From Kovacikia minuta CCNUW1 (GTDB taxonomy: Bacteria; Cyanobacteriota; Cyanobacteriia; Leptolyngbyales; Leptolyngbyaceae), in contig NZ_CP083583.1 of assembly GCF_020091585.1 (NCBI RefSeq), positions 620,001 through 684,000 on the forward strand: a stretch of DNA of 64,000 bases, written 5' to 3'. A program made the translations under genes and the position numbers. The notes beneath the pieces are model-generated. The model did not search any database, was not told the DNA's origin, and was given only the letters and a program-made list of their open reading frames with translations. Shown in pieces: positions 56,157 to 64,000 of the stretch (its first letter is position 1; every line of letters begins with the position of its first letter).

Positions 56157-57282
56157 TAAGTAGGAGGGTGAAATTAAGTGTAAGATAAAGCGTTCGCTAA
56201 AATCGCCTATCATGCCCGCCCCTTTACGCATTCATTTGACCGCTGAGGAAGACCGAACCTTAACAGAACTGCGACTGGCTCAGAACCTGCCCCAGCGCAC
56301 TCGTGACCGCGCCCACATGTTGCGGCTGAACGCTCAGGGATGGAACGTGCCAGCGATTGCGGACGTGTTCGAGTGCCATCCTCATACGGTCAGAGCGACG
56401 CTGCGACGCTGGGAAGAAAAGGGTTTAGGTGGACTCTGGGAAGCTCCAGGACGGGGTGCAAAACCAAAGTGGCACGCCTCAGACTTGGACTATCTGACAG
56501 AGTGTTTGGAGCACGAACCCCGAACCTACAACAGTTTGCAATTAGCCAAAAAGCTGAAACAAGAGCGCTCCGTCGATTTAAGTAGTGACCGACTCCGCCG
56601 ACTCCTCAAAAAAAAAACTACCGATGGAAACGCACCCGACAGAGTCATCGTAAAAAACAAGACCCCCTGCAAAAGGCGCGCAAGCAGGCAGACTTAGAGA
56701 CCTTAGAGCTAGCCGCACAAGCGGGGCACATTGAACTCAAGTATCTCGATGAAGCAGGGTTCTGCCTCTGGAGCCCAGTCAGCTACAGCTATAGTCGGGT
56801 GGGCGTACAAAAACGGATGGAACAAACACTCAAGCGCTATGGCAACCGGATTAGCATTTTGGGTCTGTGGCAACCGGGAGAGCGGTTTGAGTATGCCTTA
56901 GTGCAAGGCGGATTCAAGGGCAAAAGCTACATTAAGGTGATGGATTGGATGGCAGACAAAGCCGCTCAAACCTTGGCACAAACAGGTCGCATCACAGTAG
57001 TGGTGCAGGATAATGGCTCTCTCCATACCAGTCAACTGGTGCGGCAACAGTGGTCACGGTGGCAGGAGCAAGGATTATTCTTTTTCTTTTTGCCGCCCTA
57101 CTGTTCAGAGATGAATCCGATTGAAACCCAGTGGCATCAACTGAAATGTCATGAGATTGCAGGACAGATGTTTGATAACGAGTACGATTTAGCAATGGCT
57201 GTCATGAATGGAATGACAGCTCGTAGCCAAGCAGGTGATTATGCACTGGAGCGTTTTATATTTAATTGCACCTAGCTACTTA
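56157..57282 (+). mobile_element. IS630-family element, copy B (1126 bp with TA)
   Basis: It has the same ends and length as copy A (21711-22836), here with a proven TA target in istA (CGGTTG-TA-TGACG). Orientation is opposite to the istA gene. Confidence 0.93.
56212..57275 (+). CDS. IS630-family transposase in two frames (copy B)
   Basis: The HTH frame (56212-56697) and the DDE frame (to 57275) are identical in protein sequence to copy A, including the nine-A frameshift site near 56608-56617. The intact copies support that frameshifting is used to make the active enzyme. Confidence 0.9.
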
Positions 57283-58962
57283 CAACCGCGTTAAGGGTTT
57301 GTTCCGAACACCCCCCAGGTTTCGATAGGCGGCACTCAAACTATCGGTACGGTGCTGCTTTGGCGCACCTCCACAGGCAAACAGAGCATTTTGTAAGCCT
57401 TCGGAGAGCGCAATGAAACTCTCCCCACCTTGGATAATTTGGGCATATTGCCAGCCACTGTATCCCAGACGATAGTGATAGATTAAATGCTCAAACGGCT
57501 GACCATTGAGGGTGATCTCAATCCCCTTTAACTCGGTGAAGTCGGAAAATCCCAGCCTCCCTGGTTCATGCCGCAACTCAAACATCACTTCTGGGGCTGA
57601 CCCATGCAGCGCTTTCCATGTTGCCACTCGTCGCTGTAGGGTTCGCAGCACCTGCGGGTACTTGCCAGGGTATTTTGTTTGCAGATATTCGAACAGTGTC
57701 ATCGGTTTGAGCTTTGGTTGCGCTCGCAGCATTGGCTCTAGTTCACTTTCCCACACCTCCGCTAACGGGTCGGCACTCGTTCGCCACGCTCGCACCTTTC
57801 CCCGGTTTGGTTGGTAGTCCCCAGATTCAATGCGTTGTCCACTGCGTTCTGAAAATTGGGCAACATAAGCCGCTTCGGCTTGAGTTAAACCGAGTTCTCG
57901 GGCATTCATGTACACTCTGACTTGATAAGTTTCAATCAGTTTTCCAGGCATTAGAGGCTTTCCCTGATGAGGTGATCCTCCAGTGTCTTTTCTACTGCTG
58001 GTTTTGATTCAGATAGCTAACAACCCAACACGGTTTTAGCAGGGTTCTAAATCCGCTATGTAGCTGTCACTTATCCGCTACCCTCATTGTCATCTGATAC
58101 AATGAAGGGAAATCAGGAGGATCTGCCTATCTTCAACTTAATTACGACTCAGACCCGACCGTTTTTTCAACAGTTATTGCCTGATTCCAGCAAACATCAG
58201 TTGGAACACTGTGAACTCGATACTGAGGAACAGCAGCTGACTTTGAGTGTGCTTTCCACCCAACATCTTGCAAAATGTCCGGTGTGTGGCCCCCGGTCTG
58301 CCCGTACTCACAGCCGTTATCAGCGCACCCTGGCTGATTTACCTTGTGTTCATTTCAAGTTGACTCTAACCGTGCAAGTCAGTAAGTTTTTCTGTGATAC
58401 TCCAGGTTGCATTCGGCGTATTTTCACCGAGCGAATTCCTGACATTGCGGCCCCCTGGGCGAGGGAAACCGTTCGATTGGTGCAGCGACTCGAAGCGATT
58501 GGTCTGGCGTTAGGCGGTGCTGCGGGTGCGCGTTTGTCCCATCAAGTCGGTACTGAAGTTTGCGGCAGCACCCTGTTGAATGTGCTTGCAAAACTTCCTC
58601 TACCTGAATTTGAGGTGCCCAAAATCCTGGGAGTCGATGACTTTGCCTTTCGCAAAGGACAGCAATACGGCACCCTTCTGGTGGATCTCGAACGACATCG
58701 TCCGCTTGCGCTGCTAGCTGATCGCAAAGCAGAAACCTTAGCCCAATGGTTGGCCCAGCACCCAGGGGTGGAGGTGTTGTCACGAGACCGTTCGGCCACC
58801 TACCGCGGTGGGATGAACGAAGGCGCACCCAATGCGGAGCAGGTGGCGGATCGGTTCCATCTCATGCAGAACTTACAGGAGACTCTAGAGAAGCCCCTCT
58901 GTGACAATATGGATGAGACACCTGACCACTTTCAAATTACTGTCTAGTTCAGGTGAACTTCT

Positions 58963-59400
58963 ATGGTGATGCCTTGTGTCTCCACTCCTGCCCATAACGG
59001 CGCTCAAGCATCCGGTGTACCGAATCCCGAAGTGGTAGAAAAAGCACAACGTCGAATTTACACGGCTGAGTACAAGCTACGGATTCTTCAAGAAACCGAC
59101 AGTTGTAGTGAAGGACAAATTGGTGCGATTTTGCGGCGTGAGGGACTGTACTCGTCGCACTTGACGACCTGGCGACGACAACGACAAGCCGGACAACTGG
59201 CAGCTTTAACAGACAACAAGCGGGGGCGCAAACCTATGCCAGCCAATCCTTTGAATGCTGAGGTCGAGCGGTTGCGACGGGAGAATGAACGGCTCAGCCA
59301 ACGGCTGCAACAAGCCGAGTTGATCATCGATATTCAAAAAAAAGCTTGTGCGATCTTAAACATCACGCTGGCGACGAACACCAGCGACACCAGCGATTGA
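58963..59400 (+). CDS. IS3-family OrfA (copy 2)
   Basis: The 145-residue product differs from copy 1 at two positions near its start (PCVSTP, GVPNPE). The same HTH, zipper and poly-A frameshift site are present. Confidence 0.88.
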   Translation: MVMPCVSTPAHNGAQASGVPNPEVVEKAQRRIYTAEYKLRILQETDSCSEGQIGAILRREGLYSSHLTTWRRQRQAGQLAALTDNKRGRKPMPANPLNAEVERLRRENERLSQRLQQAELIIDIQKKACAILNITLATNTSDTSD

Positions 59401-59888
59401 TGAGTGCCGTTGAACAACTGGCACCGACAATGGGTGTTGCACCGGTTTGTCAGGGATTGGGGGTCAGCCGTGCTAGCTACTATCGCAAGCAAAAGCCTAA
59501 GGGTGAACCCAAACCCAAGCCGAAACCTGAGCGTGCGCTCAGCAATGAGGAACGACAACAGGTTTTGGATCTACTGCATAGTGACCGTTTTGTAGACCAA
59601 TCCCCCCAGGAGGTATACGCCACCCTACTCGACGAAGGCACTTATCTATGTTCGATGCGCACGATGTACCGCATCCTGGCAGACCATGCCGAAGTGAGAG
59701 AACGCCGCCATCAATTACGCCACCCCAACTACCAAAAGCCCGAACTGCTGGCAACCGGGGCAAACCAGTTGTGGTCGTGGGACATCACCAAACTCTATGG
59801 ACCTTACAAATGGACTTACTACTATCTCTATGTCATCTTGGATGTCTTCAGCCGCTATGTTGTGGGCTGGATGGTCGCCCACCGGGAA

Positions 59889-61077
59889 GGGTGCATCCCA
59901 GTCTTGTAAGTCTTAGAGTGAGAGTTGCCCATTGAGATAAGCGCAACGGTGCAGCAACACTTGCGGCACATTGTCCGCTTTCCACTGTGCCCCGGTCAGT
60001 TTGATACGTGCGCTGATCTGCTTCACCGTCGATTCAATCGTGCCCGACCCAATTGAAATGCCTTCGGCTTGGTAGTAACTATAGTTGACAATGCGATGAC
60101 GATGTTTGGTGAGATAGGCGATGAAGTTGTCAACCTGTTCATGCTGCCAACCCGTGAATTGCTCAATTGCGCCATCTACGTTACCCTGCCACAACAAGCT
60201 TTCCACAGTGGCTAATCGTTGCAGTGAACCACCGACTTTGTACAGATTTTCGACCAGATGAAACCAATCTAAAATCTCACGTCGTTGGCTGACTTCAGCA
60301 ATCCCTGCAAACAAGTTCCAAATCCCATCATGACCATCACCGAGACAAGTAACCGGAGTGTTCAGCGGTTGTTCGTTGACCCATTGGACTAATTGCTCAT
60401 TGTCTTGCAAAAATGCCTCACAGCAATGTCCATGCAGATTCACAGCTTTGTAATCCTGCCATCTACAAATCTCTCCTTTTGGAGTACGAATCCGCACCTT
60501 GCCGCCATCAATACTCATTTCCTCCACTGCGGTTTCAATTCGTGGCAACTCGAAGCACTGCCGATGCACTAACCGTTGCTGTGTCCCTCTGGAAACCTTC
60601 ATTCCCGTTAGAATCGGAATATCTTGAGCAGATCGCTCATAGGACACATTCGCACTCAAAATCAAGCAGCATTTCTCCAAGTAAGGACTTAACTGAGTGC
60701 GCTCTTTCACGTTCAAGACTTTCGCTTGGTTTTCGGTGAGGCTGATGCTGCCAAGGATGCTTTTGAGTTGCCGACTTCGTCCGCTGCTAGGACCGCTTGC
60801 CCTTGTGATAAAAAATTACCGATTTCTGGACTGACCTGCTCCAGGACATGTCCTCTTACTGCCGCTTCGATGCCTTCAAGGGTGGTTAATTGCTCTGGGG
60901 CAGTTTCATCGTAGAGCAATGCCGCTATCGCACGAGCGTGAGCTTGAATTTGTTGAAGTTTCTCAGCATCCATCGTCGGCATCCTTGGGAAATAGTAGGG
61001 GGTCCCTTTAGCATAATCGAGTCTTCCCAATTCGCTGCCTAAGTATTCCTACTCATTGCATAACTGGGATGCACCCC
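59889..61077 (-). mobile_element. ISKra4-type element with 7-8 bp target duplication
   Basis: Ends GGGTGCATCCCAGT and ACTGGGATGCACCCC are inverted repeats. ACCGGGA(A) is duplicated at 59881-59888 and 61078-61085. The 1189-bp element is compact and carries one two-frame transposase gene. Confidence 0.85.
59913..61030 (-). CDS. ISKra4-family transposase in two frames
   Basis: The upstream frame (60713-61030) is the helical N-terminal region (MDAEKLQQIQAHARAIAALL). The downstream frame (59913-60716) is the catalytic part with MSIDGGKVRIRTPKGE, TCLGDGHDGIWNLFAGI, LDWFHLVENLYKVGGSL and GIGSGTIES-type ending (ISIGSGTIESTVKQISARIK). They overlap by four bases around AAGTCTTGAACG, so a frameshift or coupled re-initiation should make the full enzyme. 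No typical slippery heptamer is in register. Confidence 0.8.
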
Positions 61078-62647
61078 ACCGGGAATCTGCTTCCCTGGCA
61101 GAACGGCTGATTGAGCAAACTACTCAAAAACAACAGATCCAGCCCGGACAGTTAACGATTCATGCTGACCGAGGAGCCGCGATGACGTCAAAGGCGGTTG
61201 CCCTGTTGCTGTCTGACCTCGGTGTGACCAAAACCCATTCTCGTCCCCATGTGTCCAATGACAACCCTTATTCCGAAGCGCAGTTCAAGACCCTCAAGTA
61301 CCAGCCTCAATTTCCCAAACAGTTTGGCTCAATTGAAGATGCTCGCACCTTTTGTCAAACCTTTTTCCAGTAGTATAACCACGACCATCACCATAGCGGT
61401 ATCGGCTTGTTAACACCTGCGATCTTGCACTACGGACAAGCCCCGGCCGTGACGCAACAAAGACAGCAGGTGTTGCAAGCTGCATACCTCACCCATCCAG
61501 AACGTTTTGTCAAAGGTTTGCCAATGCCTCCTGCCATTCCTACAGAAGCTTGGATTAATCCGCCGGTAGTTTCCACTGCCCAGGGACAAGAGCAACACTA
61601 ATTTCTCGCTCTACGTTGTCTCATTCTTGTTGACACATTCCGAGCTGCTAAACGGCTACAGTTCTCAGTTGAAAGCGGTTGAAGAACAATGGCGACAAGC
61701 CAAAACATCCCCAGAGACAGTGGTCGTCATCGCCCTGCCAACCGCCACTGTCGATGCTCAAGCCCAAGCCTTGGCGAATCACCAACGTCGAGTTGAACAA
61801 GACCAGGAAATGAGAAGATTACACCAGCAACAATGGACGCAGAGGGCGATTGCCGAGGCGGTGGGAGTGAGTGAGCGAACGGTTCAACGCAGACTCAAGT
61901 CCCCAGAAGTAGCGAAGACTTCCGCTCGACGAGCCACTTTGGGTCGGAGCATTCTCGACCCCTACAAGTCAAGGATTCTCGCGTGCTGGAATGATGGTAT
62001 TCAAGAGACCTCACTGTTAATGGTTTTCTTGCAACAACAAGGTTACACCGGCAGTGAGCGGACCCTGATGCGCTACCTCAAACAACTACGAGAAGCTCAG
62101 GGCCTGCCACCCAAGCGAGCACTTTGGACTTCGGGGTTGGCGAAAGTGAGCGACCCACAATTGCCGCCCTTCACTGCACGTCGCGCTAGTTTTCTGATTG
62201 TTAAATCCGAATCACATCGAGATACCGAAGAAGTCGATTTGTTAGCTCGATTGGTCGCAGCACATCCGGATTTGAACGAAGCGGTTGAGTTGGCTCAGGA
62301 GTTTTCACAATTGCTACGCCAACGTAAAGCAGAAGGGTTTGAACCTTGGTTGATGAAGGTGTTCAAGAGCAAACTCAAAACGTTTCGAGCATTTGCAAAG
62401 AGTCTTTTCGAGGATTATGCTGCGGTGCGAGCCAGCATGGTTTTAGAGGTGAGCAATGGCATGGTTGAAGGCTTCAACAATCGATTGAAGATGGTGAAAC
62501 GGCAGATGTATGGACGGGCTGGTTTAGAACTGCTGAGTAAGCGTTTCATTGTCGCTTAGAAAGTGCTTCTCAAAATCATCGTCTATTTCTAATCTCGAAC
62601 GCTTCACCAAAAGATCGGAAGAACCCAATGTAATTGACGCCTCATAG

Positions 62648-62936
62648 TGGTTCCACCGGCACTCGTTTGGTAGACATGCCGATGCACTTCTACGGTTCCA
62701 TAAGGGGTTTGATAGGTTTTGGGCAATTGTCCTTTACTCGTCCAATTCATCCCACCCATTTCAATGGCACTTCCATCGGTATCAAATTGTTTAAGAGCTT
62801 CTCCACTGGCCACAGTTCCTGCTTCATTCAGTACCGATTGAATGGTTTCTTCGGTATCTAGAAATGATTGGCTCAGAGGAATAGTGATTTGAAGTGTGAT
62901 TGACTCTGTTGTACTCTGGACAATGCTTACAGCCAT
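62648..62936 (-). pseudogene. ISKra4-family transposase N-terminal fragment
   Basis: Starting at ATG 62936 with GGAGG upstream, the frame MAVSIVQSTTESITLQITIP ... TYQTPYGTVEVHRHVYQTSA matches the N-terminal region of another ISKra4 subgroup. It stops at the right inverted repeat of the ISL3 element, and the catalytic part is missing. Confidence 0.75.
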
Positions 62937-63395
62937 TCCTTGCCCCTCCACAAGCCTGGAAAAATAAACCCAGTCTCCAGAGCATATCAGGCCTTGTTAT
63001 CTACATCAAGTTTTGGTCAAACCCATTACACTTCCTTGCGCCCTGGATTTTCCTTCGCTGGCAAATCCAGTCCAACCAGATGCAGCACAAGCCCCTGAGT
63101 ACCGCCGGATGATTCACTGGTTTCTCATCATTAGTTCTTTAATTGCGGGTGTTATTGCACTTCTATTTGAGATATTTGTCGATTTTGATGCAGTTTCTTT
63201 TGGGTTTGATAGCCTTTTCTGAGAAGAAATATCGTAAAAGTTTTTTTGCCCCTCTCAGGATTGCGAATTAAACAATACCAGGAATTCCATTCGTAAAGGT
63301 TTAGCATTCGGCAGGGATGCTTTTGGCAATGGCAAAGGTTTCTGCCCGCATGCTAAACCCCTACAAATTACCGATTTTATAATCAGTTTTACGTG
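62937..63395. other. Intergenic region with an inverted repeat
   Basis: No certain gene is present. A 37-codon hydrophobic frame (63109-63222, MIHWFLIISSLIAGVIALLF) without an RBS may be a decayed membrane-protein tail. GTAAAGGTTTAGCAT (63294-63308) and ATGCTAAACCCCTAC (63350-63364) form an inverted repeat. Confidence 0.35.
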
Positions 63396-63495
63396 ATACC
63401 AACTTGAATTGAAAACGCGACAGATCGGGTAGGGGCGTTTGGCCAAACGCCCCTACAGGATGTTGATGTGTCACAAAGACGATTTAATTTGGTAT
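63396..63495 (-). repeat. 100-bp palindromic MITE-like repeat, copy 4 (inverted)
   Basis: It runs ATACCAACTTGAATTG to ATTTAATTTGGTAT on the + strand with central GGGCGTTTGGCCAAACGCCC, the reverse of copies 1-3. Its right tip overlaps the last four codons of leuS and supplies the stop. Confidence 0.88.
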
Positions 63496-64000
63496 GACAA
63501 AGTTGAGAACTTTACCGGGAACGTAAACAGTACGACGAACCACCTGATGAGTGAGGTGCCGTTGGATCGCTTCAGCCTGTTTGGCAGTCGCGATCGCCTC
63601 TGCTTCTGAAGCATCTGGATGGAGGGTAATTGTTGTGCGAACACGTCCATTGATCTGCACAGTGATTGTTATCTGCTCCTGCGTTAAGAATTCTGGATTA
63701 GCTTTTGGGAAAGCCTGCTGATGAACCGAGTTCGATTCACCTAATTGTTGCCAGAGTTCTTCCGTAAGATGCGGGGCAAAGGGAGTTAACAGCAACAAAT
63801 AGGATTTCAATTCCACTTCAGTCGTCATACTCACCTTTGACTGCATTGTGTTGAAATAGCTCATTAATGCAGCGATCGCAGTATTGTATTTGAGCGATTG
63901 AATATCCTGTGTAACCTTATGAATCGTTTGATGCAATTGTCGTTGTGATTCCAAATCAGGAGAAATGGATTGAAGGTTATTCTGGTGTTTTCCTACCCAT
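63484..64000 (-). CDS. leuS: Leucyl-tRNA synthetase, C-terminal part (runs off the window)
   Basis: LeuRS charges tRNA-Leu. The visible 172 residues hold the anticodon-binding domain (LKSYLLLLTPFAPHLTEELW) and the C-terminal tRNA-binding domain (TITVQINGRVRTTITLHPDA ... RRTVYVPGKVLNFVIPN). The frame is open to the end of the window. The final residues IPN and the TAA are encoded by the tip of the inverted 100-bp repeat. Confidence 0.95.
   Translation of the reverse strand, partial: WVGKHQNNLQSISPDLESQRQLHQTIHKVTQDIQSLKYNTAIAALMSYFNTMQSKVSMTTEVELKSYLLLLTPFAPHLTEELWQQLGESNSVHQQAFPKANPEFLTQEQITITVQINGRVRTTITLHPDASEAEAIATAKQAEAIQRHLTHQVVRRTVYVPGKVLNFVIPN

Larger units (their letters stand above)
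55466..57951 (-). pseudogene. istA: IS21-family transposase IstA, interrupted by an IS630 element
   Basis: The N-terminal part (57283-57951) has the HTH (YMNARELGLTQAEAAYVAQ) and the start of the rve core (LGFSDFTELKGIEITLNG) to SAAYRNLGGVRNKPLTRL. The C-terminal part (55466-56156) resumes as YDDLCHHYRMQPTRNNTSIA with the catalytic Glu region HENGSIESPHGHLK. Removing 56157-57282 and one TA joins the two in frame, so the gene was functional before the IS630 hit. Confidence 0.9.
53302..58099 (-). mobile_element. IS21-family element with 6-bp target duplication, itself interrupted twice
   Basis: Ends TGTCAAATGTCAAC and (complement) TATCAGATGACAATG are flanked by the direct repeat CAATGA at 53296-53301 and 58100-58105. 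TGACAGCTAC-type subterminal repeats occur at both ends. After subtraction of the IS5 and IS630 copies about 2.7 kb remains, normal for IS21. It is inserted in the leader of the ISL3 transposase. Confidence 0.85.
59346..61601 (+). pseudogene. IS3-family OrfB (copy 2), interrupted by an ISKra4-type element
   Basis: The frame runs normally to RYVVGWMVAHRE (59888) and resumes after the inserted element at 61078 with SASLAERLIEQTTQKQ. It has the same in-frame TAG after FCQTFFQ (61371-61373) as copy 1, followed by the tail to 61601. It is doubly inactive. Confidence 0.88.
58895..61642 (+). mobile_element. IS3-family element, copy 2, with 3-bp target duplication
   Basis: AGC is duplicated at 58892-58894 and 61643-61645. 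Without the internal ISKra4 insertion the element is 1551 bp, exactly as copy 1. A few substitutions distinguish the copies (for example PCVSTP against PSVSTP), so they are not from the most recent transposition. Confidence 0.9.
58102..62559 (+). pseudogene. ISL3-family transposase, interrupted by an IS3 element
   Basis: The N-terminal part (to 58894) has the ISL3 zinc finger (KCPVCGPRS ... FFCDTPGCIRRIF) and the DDE start (KILGVDDFAFRKGQQYG, LLADRKAETLAQWL). It resumes at 61646 with LLNGYSSQLKAVEEQ and ends with the catalytic Glu region SNGMVEGFNNRLKMVKRQMYG at 62559. Joining across one AGC restores LEKLLNGYS. The start is uncertain because the IS21 insertion replaced the leader; ATG 58102 lies in the duplicated CAATGA. 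Confidence 0.85.
53245..62647 (+). mobile_element. ISL3-family element containing five nested IS insertions
   Basis: A 45-bp inverted repeat with one mismatch (CTATGAGGCGTCAATTACAT ... CTTTTGGTGAA) forms the ends at 53245-53289 and 62603-62647. Inside are an IS21 element (53302-58099) and an IS3 element (58895-61642), each carrying further insertions. The left flank is tnpA of IS200/IS605 and the right flank an ISKra4 fragment, without a target duplication, which implies that DNA between the two original flanks was lost or rearranged. Confidence 0.82.

Noticed and set aside
63109-63222. Small hydrophobic gene of 37 codons
   Set aside because: There is no RBS and no family; it is mentioned only as a possible remnant in the intergenic entry.

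Overview
The window is chromosomal DNA from a filamentous-type cyanobacterium, probably of the Leptolyngbya/Oscillatoria kind. The evidence is direct: genes for orange carotenoid protein, NdhI, NblA, a high-light-inducible protein, an allophycocyanin alpha paralog and a Psb34-like protein; frequent GCGATCGC (HIP1) octamers; many pentapeptide-repeat, CHAT, DUF1822, DUF928, DUF3134 and DUF4278 proteins; and a very high insertion-sequence load. No rRNA, tRNA or CRISPR array was seen.

Layout. 0.2-8.3 kb (+): a giant 2288-residue protein of hemopexin-like and PQQ-like propeller repeats, followed by a GH64 beta-1,3-glucanase-like protein. 8.4-9.7 kb: a frameshifted IS, palindromic repeats and a terminator. 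9.7-15.7 kb (-): a photoprotection and light-stress island holding an OCP, a small PII-like protein, FtsH, NdhI, a membrane protein, a rhodanese-like protein, a secreted protein, an HLIP and NblA. 16-18.9 kb (-): small genes, two pentapeptide-repeat proteins, a DUF3134 protein and a Psb34-like protein. 18.9-22.8 kb: three intact-looking IS elements (IS4, IS5 and IS630 types), one of them sitting inside a palindromic MITE-like repeat. 23.2-27.4 kb (-): a response regulator, an MgtA Mg2+ ATPase and a histidine kinase in one operon. 27.4-34 kb: an ApcA paralog, a WGxxGxx secreted protein, a frameshifted kinase, an SRPBCC protein and a PRC-barrel protein. 34.8-44.2 kb: a signalling island with two CHAT (caspase-like) proteins, one fused to CHASE2, a sigma-70-like regulator, DUF1822 and two DUF928 proteins. 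44.3-63 kb: an IS graveyard. 63.5 kb to the end (-): the C-terminal part of leuS.

The graveyard contains a nested set of transposons that can be unpicked base by base. An ISL3 element (53245-62647) was hit by an IS21 element, which itself received an IS5-type and an IS630-type copy, and by an IS3 element, which received an ISKra4-type element. Five of these insertions show target-site duplications, and removing them restores the interrupted reading frames. The same zone holds an intron-encoded-protein-less group II intron relic, an IS110 element with a possible bridge-RNA region, a VapBC-type pair and remnants of PIN and HNH genes.

A 100-bp palindromic repeat family (at least four copies) is scattered through the window, and one copy supplies the last codons and stop of leuS. 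The best candidates for undescribed biology are the CHAT/CHASE2 island, in which two of the genes carry single-base frameshifts, the giant hemopexin/PQQ protein paired with GH64, and the stress island built around an OCP that lacks Arg155.
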